Below the pieces are notes generated by a model. It was not told the origin of the DNA. It did not search any database and saw nothing but the letters and a program-made list of their open reading frames with translations. A DNA stretch of 64,000 nt from Dallia pectoralis (lineage: Eukaryota > Chordata > Actinopteri > Esociformes > Umbridae): assembly GCA_029465975.1 (NCBI GenBank), contig CM055739.1, positions 8,425,065 to 8,489,064 of the forward strand, read 5' to 3'. Within the stretch, counting starts at the first letter, position 1; each line of letters begins with the position of its first letter. The position numbers and the translations under genes are program-made. Of this stretch, positions 12,301 through 24,887 are shown piece after piece.

Positions 12301-14309
12301 ACTGTGAGCATTATGCAGACGTTGTGGCCCTGAGCCGTGCAGTCAACGCTAAACAAGTATGAAACCTCTACCACTTTGTGTCACGAAATTCACATTCGAC
12401 AACGCGACCACGCAGACAGGACTGAGACCTTGCCCATCTGTGGAGCTCTTGAGGTGGAAAAGGTGGAGGAGTTTGCATGTGTTTTGGGGAAATAGGACAA
12501 ATATAAATATTGTATATGTATATATATATATATTCAGTATATATATGTGTATTTTATTCGTACTAATGATGCGAGATATTTAAAATATTTAAATAGATTC
12601 GACAAATTTGTTTCACAGTAACGCTTAATTTTTTACGAATATTTAGAAATTCCAAGGGTGATAAAGATAAACTTTTCACAGTATAATATTTTAATGGCTT
12701 CTCTAAATTCCGTGTCAGAGATAACCTACGCTGACTCCGCGTCCGGTGGGCCTGTCAGCCAGGCTTTCTCTCTCTCCGACGAGGCACCAGGCGCCCGGCC
12801 ACCCCTCAGACACCGCCTCGCCCAGGCCGACATTCCCTCAAAACCGCCAGGGAATGCCCCAGCCGCTTCCGACTTTCATCTTGTTAATGGACATTCCTTC
12901 ACAAACGTCGGCGGTCTACCTGACTGCGATCCGTTAAAGTTTAATTCGCTCTACATTTCGCCGGGTCATAAATAGCGCATTAGGGCCGAGCCGCGTGTTT
13001 TATGTCGTCCCTATGGTGGTGCTTTTGTTTTAATGAAGCCATTTGCAACTTATGAGTAAAAGAAAAAAGAGAGAGCGCCGCATATTAGATCGGACAGATC
13101 CGTCAAACCTGTTCCCGCGCTGTGTTTTATACGTAGGGCGGAAATAAATAAGGGGTGGTGACGGGCACGTGTCCCTCTGCAGGGTGGCAGGAGAACGCCA
13201 CCCGCTGCTCCTGTTTCTGGGGCCCAAACGCGCGACACGATATCGTTTTGCGGCGGCCTTCTCATCGGCGCTCCCCTCAGAGAACAGGACGTGGCGTTTG
13301 GGACGCGCCAGCGAGACCTGCTGAGTCGACTCTTAATGTTATTTACCGGGGGGGAGGGGTTATGGATAAAACATTTACATGGAGATCTATACGCTGATTT
13401 ACTCTGATTCAATCCATCCGCTGATCTGGCCTCCGCAGGATCCGGTAATACGTTTTCGATAATAATAAATGACATTGACGAGCTGAGGGGTCTTTACGAG
13501 CGCTGTTCGCTAGTTAACTGGCGTATTGTTCCATAGTGATGGGCGTAGGTGTATTGCGAGGTGGGGCGACAGCTCTTGAGCTTGAGATGCACTGCATTAT
13601 AAACCATGTAGGTGCCCTCATTACTGTTCTAAACCAGTTATCAATGTAAACAGTGGATATGGGTGTTTTGCTTTATTAAACCGGTGGAACCCAATCAACG
13701 TTCATGGTTCTGGACATCCCGTTTGTAGTGTACCTATCTGCAACACATCATATACGCTGTGATACGTCGTTACATACGCAGAGCCGTTTGTGGACAAACA
13801 TATATGGACTCAGTCTAACGGTACGATGACCTGTTGGAAAACAGCAGATTAAGCTAATCATGCATGCATGCCAATGGTAATTAGCAGATTTACTCGGCGA
13901 AACAGAAATCCGAAACATACAATTAAATAGTATTTATCGCCGATTCTCGGGTTCTAATATGCAACTGTTCCAAATGACATCTGGTACAATTCTCTATTTC
14001 GCGTGCTACTTTTAAACATGACCTGACATGACCCTGGTCAAAAGTGTTACGCATCATCGGGAAAGGGGAGGACTTTGGGATCCATGGTTTCCATGGTGGG
14101 ACTGATGAGAGATGACATCATTTACAAGGTACAGAACCTCTTGTGGTCTTTCTAGTGGGTGGTATCCATGTCAACATACACAGGTTGTCATGGTACCTAA
14201 CCATTAGGGAAGTTGTCAATCAAACTCAACACTGGAAGGGTATATATTATCGCACAGCGATTGGTTGGAGCTAAAGAACCTGCGCCATTTGCAGCTTTGG
14301 TCACCCCCC
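9305..14309. other. 5 kb of mainly single-copy DNA, no gene recognised
   Basis: No frame exceeds about 140 codons, and none shows a known domain, signal peptide or plausible exon pair. The 13050-13475 minus frame lies over GC-rich sequence (CCACCCGCTGC, GGCGGCC) but resembles no protein I know. An AT tract lies at about 12515-12550 and a mobile-element remnant at 11747-11845. Several TAAT words cluster near 10600-10980 and 13850-13930. Confidence 0.4.
11747..11845. mobile_element. Short palindromic interspersed element (TAGTGCACT family), degenerate
   Basis: Begins GTCCCAAATATAGAGCACTA and continues into TGGTCAGAAGTAGTGCACTG. The first half (AGAGCACTATATTTGACC) and the second half (GGTCAGAAGTAGTGCACT) are imperfect inverted copies of each other, separated by about 15 bp. 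This fold-back layout, together with the GTCCCAAAT terminal word, matches the best-preserved version of a repeat seen elsewhere in the window. It is likely a MITE-like non-autonomous element. No clear target duplication is visible. Confidence 0.6.
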
Positions 14310-16345
14310 TCAACACTGGCCCACCACACTGGCCCACACACTGGCCCACCACACTGGCCACCAGACTGACCTCCACACTGGCCCACACACTGGCCCACAC
14401 ACTGGCCCACCACACCCACCCACACACTGGCCCACCACACTGACCCACACACTGGCCCACCACACCCCCCCACACACTGGCCCACCACACTGACCCACAC
14501 ACTGGCCCACCACACCCACCCACACACTGGCCCACCACACTGACCTACACACTGGCCCACCACACCCACCCACACACTGGCCCACCACACCCACACACTG
14601 GCCCACCACACCCACCCACACACTGGCCCACCACACCCACACACTGGCCCACCACACCCACCCACACACTGGCCCACCACACCCACCCACACACTGGCCC
14701 AACACACCCACACACTGACCCACCACACCCACCCACACACTGGCCCAACACACCCACACACTGGCCCACCACACCCACCCACACACTGGCCCAACACACC
14801 CACACATTGGCCCACCACACCCACACACACACTGGCCCAACACACCCACACACTGGCCCACCACACCCACCCACACACTGGCCCAACACACCCACACACT
14901 GGCCCACCACACCCACACACTGGCCCAACACACCCACCCACACACTGGCCCAACACACCCACCCACACACTGGCCCACCACACCCACACACTGGCCCACC
15001 ACACCCACCCACACACTGGCCCAACACACCCACACACTGGCCCACCACACCCACACACTGGCCCACCACTCTGGCCCACCACACCCACCCACACACTGGC
15101 CCACCACACCCACACACTGGCCCACCACACCCACACACTGGCCCACCACTCCCACCCACACACTGGCCCAACACACCCACACACTGGCCCACCACACCCA
15201 CCCACACACTGGCCCACCACACCCACACACTGGCCCAACACACCCACCCACACACTGGCCCACCACACCCACACACTGGCCCACCACACTGGCCCACCAC
15301 TCCCACCCACACACTGGCCCACCACACCCACCCACACACTGGCCCAACACACCCACACACTGGCCCACCACACTGACCTACACACTGGCCCACCACACCC
15401 ACCCACACACTGGCCCACCACACCCACCCACACACTGGCCCAACACACCCACACACTGGCCCACCACACCCACCCACACACTGGCCCAACCCACCCACAC
15501 ACTGGCCCAACACACCCACACACTGGCCCACCACTCTGGCCCACCACACCCACCCACACACTGGCCCAACACACCCACACATTGGCCCACCACACCCACA
15601 CACACACTGGCCCAACACACCCACACACTGGCCCACCACACCCACCCACACACTGGCCCAACACACCCACACACTGGCCCACCACACCCACACACTGGCC
15701 CAACACACCCACCCACACACTGGCCCAACACACCCACCCACACACTGGCCCACCACACCCACACACTGGCCCACCACACCCACCCACACACTGGCCCAAC
15801 ACACCCACACACTGGCCCACCACACCCACACACTGGCCCACCACTCTGGCCCACCACACCCACCCACACACTGGCCCACCACACCCACACACTGGCCCAC
15901 CACACCCACACACTGGCCCACCACACTGGCCCACCACTCCCACCCACACACTGGCCCAACACACCCACACACTGGCCCACCACACCCACCCACACACTGG
16001 CCCACCACACCCACACACTGGCCCAACACACCCACCCACACACTGGCCCACCACACCCACACACTGGCCCACCACACTGGCCCACCACTCCCACCCACAC
16101 ACTGGCCCACCACACCCACCCACACACTGGCCCAACACACCCACACACTGGCCCACCACACTGACCTACACACTGGCCCACCACACCCACCCACACACTG
16201 GCCCACCACACCCACCCACACACTGGCCCAACACACCCACACACTGGCCCACCACACCCACCCACACACTGGCCCACCACACCCACACACTGGCCCAACA
16301 CACCCACACACTGGCCCACCACTCTGGCCCACCACACCCACCCAT
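14310..16345. repeat. 2-kb CACTGGCCCA satellite with a 0.8-kb higher-order repeat
   Basis: Built from modules of CACTGGCCCACCACA and CACTGGCCCAACACA joined by CCCACCCACA or CCCACA spacers, giving irregular 22-29-bp units. Two stretches of roughly 0.6 kb starting near 14800 and 15575 are nearly identical, marked by the rare word ACATTGGCCC at 14804 and 15579 (775 bp apart). A second rare marker, ACTGACCTAC, occurs at 14539, 15372 and 16160 (833 and 788 bp apart). Hence whole blocks have duplicated. Minus-strand frames of up to 647 codons (Gly/Val/Cys/Trp-rich) arise because the array lacks stop codons and are not genes. Confidence 0.96.
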
Positions 16346-18297
16346 CCTTCGCGGGGGATGTCTGCACTTTCTTGTGTCTATCCGAACAACGTCTGAACAA
16401 CGTTGATTTTATGGAATATGCTAAAGAGACAGTCACAAACGAAAATGCGGATCAAAAGTGTCACTTTAACTTTCGACGGAAACAACCCGTCCAAAAAGCA
16501 AAGCTCGTTTTTCCTCCCCTCAAATGGATCTGGGATCAAAGTTATTGAGCGCTCTCAATCTGAACAGTGAAACATCTTTTGTTTCCTTAATATCCCTGGA
16601 AAATCTGGTTAAAATTGACGACACTAGCAAAGAGCAATTTTCTCTGTCGGTTGCACAGATCCCTCACTGCTTTCACAGCTGTCTCGCTCACGGGATGCGG
16701 CTGTAGATGGGGGAAAAACTGCTGTGATCAACTCAAGTGTAAAGATGAGAAATGAAAAACAAAGGGATAAACCAATACATAGAAAATATGACACATCCAC
16801 ACCGAAGAAAAAAGAAATCAAGAAACTGTTTAAAGAAAAACGGAAAGTATTATATTGGGACTTCACACAACAAAGCCACGAGTCAAGCATCACACAATCT
16901 GATATGCTAAATTGCAAAGCTGTTTTGAGAGTCGGACGATATCAGTCACTGGTACTCAGAATGTTTCCCCATCCTATCGGATATTTTTTAAGCTCTTGGA
17001 GACCCAAACCCCCTAAAACTCAGTGGCAGTAGAAATGGTGAAAACCGTATTGGCTCAACATAGTTGACGATTTTATGCTTACAGCTAAATAAAGAATATG
17101 TACAGAGTTCTATTTGTACAACCAGCACGTTCCCCATATATATTGTACTTATAGGACTGACACAAGGCATGTCAACAATCGCGCTTGATTCATGCTAAGG
17201 AATATTCACAACGTGACGCACGGCCGCGACTCCACGTCGGAGGGAAAGTCAGTGGTTTTGAAAAACGCTGGCATCGACACGCACCGGAAAAAACGAACCG
17301 AGGTTGTCACCTTGAACTTGTGTTTTTGTCATTCGCACAGCGCTGTGTCATTAAATTCACATTAGGACAATCCAAGGGACTCCGCCAGGATGTCGTTAGA
17401 GCACCTAAAACCAACCAGAAAAGACAAACAAATAACAACTCGCTCTCTGGAATGATAAAACGCGCTTGACACCGCCGTGCTGCATTTGTGCCACATATTC
17501 TATTCAAACGCACAATTGTGGCCCGGTGTATGTTCTGTTTTCCTCCGGTTTGATAATGGAGACGGGACGCTACGTAATCGCGGGACAACGTGTCCATTTG
17601 TCCATCCCTGGAGGCTGAAGGCCGCCCGCCGACAGAAGTCAAAGTTTGAGCAACGCGACCGAGACAGGGATGGCATTAACTCTAAATCCCTCGCTGAGCG
17701 AGACGCCTGAATCATTTATTAAGAACCTGCGCGGGGCCGCGCTAAATGTCACATCGCGTTAGCTCCCCACAGGACCGGCCCGGACAAAAAGGTAGTCTCC
17801 GTTGTCACCCGGAGTGTGCGCGGCCGTTTCACCTCCGTTCACTTTAGAGGTTCTCATGAGTGGATAGGGGGGACGAGCGGTCATGTAGACGGGGCAGTGC
17901 ACTGGGAATTGGGATGACCTTGGAGGTGTGTGTGTGTGTGCGTGTGTGTGTGTCATTGGCCCCCATTTGCCTGCCTATTATTGTTTATGGGCAGGAAGGC
18001 GTTTATAGGTTCTGTTGATGGACAGCTGCTCCAGTTGGCCGTTGACCAGGACTAATAACACGGACTAGGCTGTAGTGGACCGCAGTACCTGAGGCCAGAT
18101 GCCCACTGGCAACTCTCAAGGGTGGTGTTCATTAGGCATTAAACCAAAGTGCACACTGAACGTGAGTGAGACTGGACTGCACCGGCACAGGGAGAAGACA
18201 TCCCACTGGTTTCCTGTTAGCAAACATCATCTGGCCTAAAGGACATGTCTCACAGTCTCCTGACCATGTTAAAGTCAAACACTGCAACAAGCAACTA
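16346..18297. other. Single-copy stretch, no gene seen
   Basis: No supported gene. The 16720-16870 part is A-rich with many AAAGAAA words. A short (GT)n tract lies at 17926-17953. Frames of 60-110 codons on both strands show no domain. Confidence 0.45.
17926..17953. repeat. Short (GT)n microsatellite
   Basis: About 14 TG dinucleotides with one C interruption. Confidence 0.85.
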
Positions 18298-18572
18298 GAC
18301 ATATATCCAGTTCACGGCAGTAACCTTCTTACTGGGAATATTTATATTTTTGGACGCTAACTCACATTCTAGAGTCCGGTATAGGTAGGTAACATTATTT
18401 CTAGAAGTATCTCCATTCCACGGTGGTAAGCCTCATTCTACAACTATCTGCAGTTCAGGGCGATAATCTCCGCTCTAGAAATATCTCCAGATCAAGGAGG
18501 TAACATTCTGTTTAGAAGTATCTCCAGTTCACAGCACTAACATTTGTTTTAGAAATATCTGCGGGTCGCGAC
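18298..18572. repeat. Degenerate tandem repeat, period about 37 bp
   Basis: Units carry the words TCTAGAA(A/G)TATCTCCAG, then TTCA(C/G)GGC(A/G)GTAA, then CATTCT. At least four adjacent diverged copies are readable between about 18400 and 18560, and a further weaker copy lies near 18300-18330. It directly abuts the younger 27-bp array, with which it shares the TATCTCC and TAATCTCC words. Confidence 0.7.
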
Positions 18573-18970
18573 AATTAAATTATCTCCAATAATCTCCACG
18601 ATAGAATTATCACCAATAATCTACACGATAATATTACCTCCAATAATCTCCATGATAAAATTATCTCCGATAATCTCCACGATAGAATTATCACCAATAA
18701 TCTACACGATAATATTACCTCCAATAATCTCCATGATAAAATTATCTCCGATAATCTCCACGATAGAATTATCACCAATAATCTACACAATAATATTATC
18801 TCCAATAATCTCCATGATAGAATTATCTCCAATAATTTCCACGATAGAATTATCACCAATAATCTACACGATAATATTACCTCCAATAATCTCCATGATA
18901 GAATTATCTCCAATAATTTCCATGATAGAATTACCTCCAATAATCTTCACGATTGAATTATCTACAATTC
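18573..18970. repeat. 27-bp tandem repeat with an 81-bp higher-order period
   Basis: Basic units are (A/T)ATCTCCAATAATCTCCA plus CGATAGAAT-type endings. Three variants recur in fixed order (CACGATAGAATTATC, then CACGATAATATTACC, then CATGATAAAATTATC), so the real period over most of the array is 81 bp. Because 27 and 81 are multiples of three, both strands stay open (113-121 codons, Ile/Leu/Ser-rich). I consider these frames artefacts. Confidence 0.93.
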
Positions 18971-19558
<588 letters not shown>

Positions 19559-22500
19559 TGTGTGTTTCTTAGGATAACGTCATGATCTGTGTACCTAATT
19601 ATCTGTCCCAGAGCATTTCAAACCAACATATCCAGCCATTTGACTAGTTGATGTTACAATGATGTACAGTCATACATGCAGTAACAGCATTATAACAACA
19701 CACAATGCACTTATATAATGTAAGTAATTGAATAAATCAAATATAAGATACCACAATTGGACATACTGTCTCTGGATTGTATTGGATGAGAACTCTTTTC
19801 CATTTCTGTCGATGGGGACAGACAGTAGAGAGCGAATATTTACTGTGTAGCCTAGAAGTCACTCACTCAAGGACAGAAAATAATTCAGATCCAAATGAGT
19901 TTAAAAGTGTAGTACAGCCCTAGTAATTTATCGATGGCATTTAGCACAAAATAGTTAGATTTCGCAGGAGTACGATCCCTTTGATCGATGACCAGTAGAA
20001 AATTGCCCTTGACGTATTCGGCGCCTTCCACAGAAGCGGTGTTGGAACGATTCTCCTCCACCATCCTTTCCTATTTTCCAAAATAATTTGTTGACTGCCG
20101 CGGCAGTCGAGGGGCTCGTCCGGCACACGTCCAAAACATCCAGAGGTCATCGTGGCGCAGAGCAGTTTGGCCCCAGTCGGAACACCTGTCTGGGCACCGC
20201 CCCCTGGCCTGAGAGGAACGCGCATCCCAAATAAAACCCTGTTCCCTTCATCGAGCAGACTTTAGGCTGGGGGGGGGCATGGTGGAGAGGACAGGGCGGC
20301 ATTTGGGAGACACTGGGGGAGAGTCGTTCAATCGCCGCACCCCAGCATGTAACGCTAACGTTAATGGACTCACAGCAGTCCAGGCTACAATGGTTATTTC
20401 AGGCTTAATTCGGCCATTAACATTTCATTAATGCACTGTCCTACTGCTCGTCTGCTTGCCTGCCTGCATGAGTGCATCGCGGTGCTGTTGATAAATGCCG
20501 GGGAGAAATGATCCCCGCTCAAGGTGACGCGTTTCACGTGGCACATTCACTTTCTCCTCTTCCCCTGTTTGCCTCGCTCTTTCGCTGTCGTTGCGCTTCT
20601 CCCCGTATGCTGTGAACACAGGCACCGTGCGTGTGTCAGTGCATACCGTCAAAGTGTGCCTTTGTATGCACACAGATATGAAATGTGTCTTATTCTGTTG
20701 TACTTGAGTTTTTGCATAGGTCACTAACAAGCAAACAAAGTGTACATACCTGTTTCTGTCCACTCGTGTGCACGTCTTAAATACAACAAAGTATTGAAAA
20801 AGACTCAAAGTTTTACATAATATTGTAATTATCAAACTATGTTTATTTAACGCTGCTCTGCATATATTAGGAATATCTTGGAGTATATAATCGCGACTAA
20901 TTAAGTTCTGAATAATTACGGCCTGACGTGGTGCTTTTTTAGTGTTACAAATTTATAGACACATATGTATCTTCTCACTTAAGTCATTATTTTTTATTAC
21001 ACAATAAAAAAGCACCATCCCCCAGAGTTAGCCACCTATTATCTCCTTACTAATTTGGTGATTGGATTTACAACCTTGTCTCATAGCAACGGGATCAGGA
21101 GAGATAAAGATCACACTAGCCTTTCCTCCAATAGGCAAACAAACCAACAAGTTACATATGTTAGCTTGTGTGACGGAACATTCACCTGTCAACCCAAACC
21201 AACCATTGAAACTTCAGGGAGGTTACCAAGAACCCAATGACCAGAGCTTCAGAGTATCTTTGTTAAGATGGGAGAATTTGTCCAAATGTTGACTCAATCA
21301 ATCAGGCCAATATGGTAAAAGGACTTAGAAGGTGCGAACAAAATAAGATCCGGCGTGATGAGACCAATATCAGACAATTAGCTCTGAATGCCGCTTTACT
21401 GTATATCTGGCAAAAACAAGGTACCACTGATCACATTAAGCATCGTTATGTGTGAATTATGTTACTGGGATTCTTCTTAGCAGCAGAGATTGGGAGGCTG
21501 GTAAGGAGTGAAGGAAGGAGGGACACAGTGAAGACCAACGCTAAAGAGCATCGGGACATGAAATAGAAAGACAGTGTATCACGAACTTGGGATAAGTTGG
21601 ACGAATCAGGCGCATGCATAATCTCGTTCAAGGGTTTTTTATTTAAATACACAGACACAACAAACGGAAAACGCGGAACTTTTTAAAATTAAAGTGTGCT
21701 TAACTTATCGTCGACCACATTCAAAAAGACTACACGTTACGCTCACCGACCCGAAGGACAGTGACACGCGACCATGAACCACACACTGGGGAGGCAGAGG
21801 ACCAACATCAACATACACATGACGATTCCTGACTGGGACTTGGTGTGAATGATTATGGACGACGTGACAGAAGACGTGTACACAGTCCGGGATGAGTTAA
21901 TGAAAGAAAAGGAAAACCGGGAAACAGGGTGAAGACAAGAGGAAGTTCTTGACGCCATCTGTCAAGCATGGTGTGTGTGTATGTAAATGAGAGCCAGTAG
22001 CTGTATTTCATTAATATTTATTTTTTTTAAATTGGCAAAAATTAAAAAAAGTACTTTTTATAGAAATTAATAACAACAATTGTAATCAACCTATTGTACT
22101 GAATAATATTCATACATTTATGAAGTGAATATATATGTACGGTATATGCTGTATATATGTGTATTACCACATAATAAAATCAGTGTAAATCGGGATGTTT
22201 TTTTTACAATATGAATGACGGAAAGTGAAAACAAATGATCTTTTTTCAAAGTCAAACACAAACACACAAAGGTACAGCGCTCATATGGCATTTGGGACGA
22301 GTAAAAAAAATATAGTTCTTATCTTGGCCATGTTGAGTGATAAATGTCCCTGTTTATCAAACGTGCATGTGATGTATGAGATGGGCTGGTGATCAACATT
22401 TAGTTATGCCATATGCTTACACAAGCTTGCCAAGCGCGTAGGTACACTGACTGATAGAATGGAGGTGGTACATTTTCCTACTCTCAAAAAGCTTTGGAGC

Positions 22501-23166
22501 TCCAAGTCCAAAAGTCGTGTGCAAAAAAGTGCATTTCGACGATGTGAGAAAACGTCATCTGCAACAAAAACCTCGGAGAAGTCCAATAAATTAAATATTT
22601 CCCCTCAAAAACAAGCTAACCTCCCCGAAATAATTAGCAATTAATAGACATAAAAACAAAAATGTTTCTGTGTTGAAAACAGTGTTTCATAGATGTAGCC
22701 TTCTTTAGAGAATGTTACCAACACATTAAACCCATATTCATGTGTCGTAACGCTGTGAGAACTTTATAACGTATCGTGTAACAAACTGCTTCTCCCTCAA
22801 AGTATCGTAATAGTCTTATCAATGCCATTTGAACATCACACAGCTTTCCAGTGCTGCTGGATTAGCTGCAACGAAACAGAACCCATGCCCTTCAAATGTT
22901 CTGGCTGTCTGGAGTTATTTAGATACACTCCCAAATGCAATCCACATGCCAAAACTCCAGCACCAGTAGCATTAGACGATTGGTTTTGTAAACCGCTGAC
23001 AAAATGTCTCTTGGACATTGTGTGGAAGGTAAACAAAACAGCTGGTAGCCCATGCCAAGCCCCGGTCCCAAGCTAACATCTTCATTTGACGATTGCCAAC
23101 AGTTTGGAATCACTGACTGCCATGATGTTTGTAGAAAAACTGGCAAAGACAAAATAACTATTGCTT
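19559..23166. other. 3.6 kb single-copy stretch, no gene recognised
   Basis: Frames are at most 135 codons and show no known domain. The 22000-22330 part is strongly AT-rich. The 20000-20230 and 21660-21960 parts are less AT-rich and hold short open frames on the minus strand. I could not link these to any protein, and they lack a start-plus-splice arrangement I would trust. Confidence 0.4.
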
Positions 23167-23184
23167 CATATATTTATATATACA

Positions 23185-23237
<53 letters not shown>
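23167..23237. repeat. (TA)n microsatellite
   Basis: ATATACATATATGTGTATA followed by an almost pure TA run. It is self-complementary, so it can extrude as a cruciform. Confidence 0.95.
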
Positions 23238-23238
<1 letters not shown>

Positions 23239-23624
23239 TATATTGTTCTTGTTTATACAGATAGATTTGTAAATATATATCTTTAAATTAGTGTGTATTA
23301 ACAACAGACCCTATCCTTAATATATTCTAAATTAGCATGAATTTAGGACCAAAAGTAGGCATCTTTTATATTCTTTTAATTGAAGTTAATTAATGGAAAA
23401 TACAGAACTGTACTCCGATTCATAAAATAATGTATTTGACGCACGCACAGTACATATCTCTATGACAGGTTCATTTGATCTACTCTGGTTGTTAGCTAAT
23501 ACCTCCAATGAATCTCACATGGACAGGAAGTTACTGGAGGCTTTGAAGATCCCTAATTTCAGGCAGGGTGTATTTTGGCACTTCAATCTGTATGAAGCCC
23601 TGATCAGGCACTGAGGAGAAAGGG

Positions 23625-23700
23625 GAGGGAGAAAGACAGAGAGACAGAGAGAGACCGAGAGTGAGAGACAGAGAGAGAGAGAGAGAGACAGATAGAAGGA
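23625..23700. repeat. GA-rich (GAGAGACA) microsatellite
   Basis: Purine-rich GAGA/GACAGA repeats on the plus strand. Confidence 0.85.
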
Positions 23701-24099
23701 AAGGAAAAGTGAGAATGGAAGAGGACCAGTGAGGGAAGAATGTTAGTCACTCGTTAGGATGAAAAAGAGAACATGTGTGACAAAGAAGACGATGAAAAAC
23801 ACATGTCCCATTTCACACGTATTTACCTTTCCCGTCAAATTCTTTCCAGACTAGAAAAAAAGTGAAGAACACAGCACAGGTGGAAACCTTTAACGTGTCT
23901 CCCTTTTCTGAAATAATTTAGTCAAAGCACACCGTGAAAAGATTGAAATGTGGCTAAGATGTAAGGTGTGTTTTATGAAGGTGTCTCTGAAGAGTTCTTC
24001 TCTCGCCTTGTGATATTCAGCTTGAATGCAGCCCTTTTTTGGATTAAAACAGATGAAATAATAAAACGCTGTTATTTTACTTTTCAAATGTAAGTTGTT

Positions 24100-24165
24100 T
24101 TGCAGATCCACTTATCCAGAGAGACTATGAAAACATTCAGTGCGTACATTTTCATCCTTCGTTCG
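24100..24165 (+). mobile_element. Fragment of an interspersed repeat with a TTATCCAGAG core
   Basis: Carries GCAGATCCACTTATCCAGAG followed by GTGCGTACATTTTCATC. Two further copies in this window (42364 and 47387) share the same order of words: a TTTACATTTTA start, then a TTATCCAGAGCG-like core, then GTACATTT. The copies are divergent, so insertions are old. Confidence 0.5.
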
Positions 24166-24737
24166 CTAGCTACAACTCATTACGTTCATTTCATGTTTTA
24201 GAGCATTTCAGACGTTTTGAGTTTCGCAAGCTTTTGTGAGAAAAAATATTGGTTGTAAACATGAATACTTTTTCTGAAATAATCTGATCTGAGACAGAGC
24301 GAACATTGTCCTAAAAAAGCCCTGCTGTTATTATGTTTTATTATATGATCATTCTGAAATTAAAAAATACATTTATACGGGCTTGTTGAGCAGAAAGGGG
24401 ATTTGGAACAAATCTGGTGTCAACGCTGATGGAGCTTCCTGTGTTTGGACCGCTACAAGATGAGGTTGGAAACCTAAGCCGAATCATGCCTGCGTTTTTA
24501 CTCAACCTGCTGTGATATCAATAGGGTGTTGCCCTACACAACATGAACGGTAGTTCGCATTCAGGAAAACATCTAACAGACAAGACAGAGTCAATGATAG
24601 GGTGTTGTACGTCTTTGACTGTTATTATATAAGATACGTATAGAAGGAAATATCAGTGTGAAGTCAGCATGTAGACTCTATACTGACAAGTGGAGTAACA
24701 GGCATTACATACCGTGTATACACTGACAAGCCAAACA

Positions 24738-24887
24738 TAATGAGCACCTGGCTTATATGTCGTGGATCATCTGGGTTGGTACAGCGCACCCTACAGATGC
24801 CCAGTGGAGTTGAGATGGCAGGGTGGCATCCTGTAACCAGTCCCAAACAATGTGTGCATTGTGGCAGGGCACATTATCCTGTTGAAA
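24738..24887 (-). pseudogene. Degenerate Tc1/mariner-like transposase fragment
   Basis: Reading the minus strand from about 24887 downward gives FQQDNVPCHNAHIVWDWLQ. This resembles the QQDN-PCH-A--V--W segment of the DDE catalytic core of Tc1-like transposases, where the D of QQDN is the second catalytic aspartate. The expected downstream W-PQSPDLNPIE block is not intact: after this segment only LPSQLHWASVGC-like sequence follows and then a stop. No terminal inverted repeats were found nearby, so this is an old truncated copy. A related DDE family is possible; assignment rests on the motif alone. Confidence 0.55.

Noticed and set aside
14216..16436. Minus-strand open frames up to 647 codons rich in Gly, Val, Cys and Trp
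   Set aside because: They lie entirely in the CACTGGCCCA satellite, several frames are open at once, and unit lengths vary. This is absence of stop codons in a biased repeat, not coding sequence.
21743..21958. 71-codon minus-strand frame with a hydrophobic C-terminal half
   Set aside because: No signal-peptide layout, no splice context, and no recognised family; likely chance.
22822..23076. 84-codon Cys-containing forward frame that looks zinc-finger-like
   Set aside because: Cysteine and histidine spacing does not fit any zinc-finger pattern; the antisense frame is equally open.
23167..23237. Bidirectional terminator or hairpin
   Set aside because: It is a plain (TA)n microsatellite; self-complementarity is inherent to the dinucleotide.
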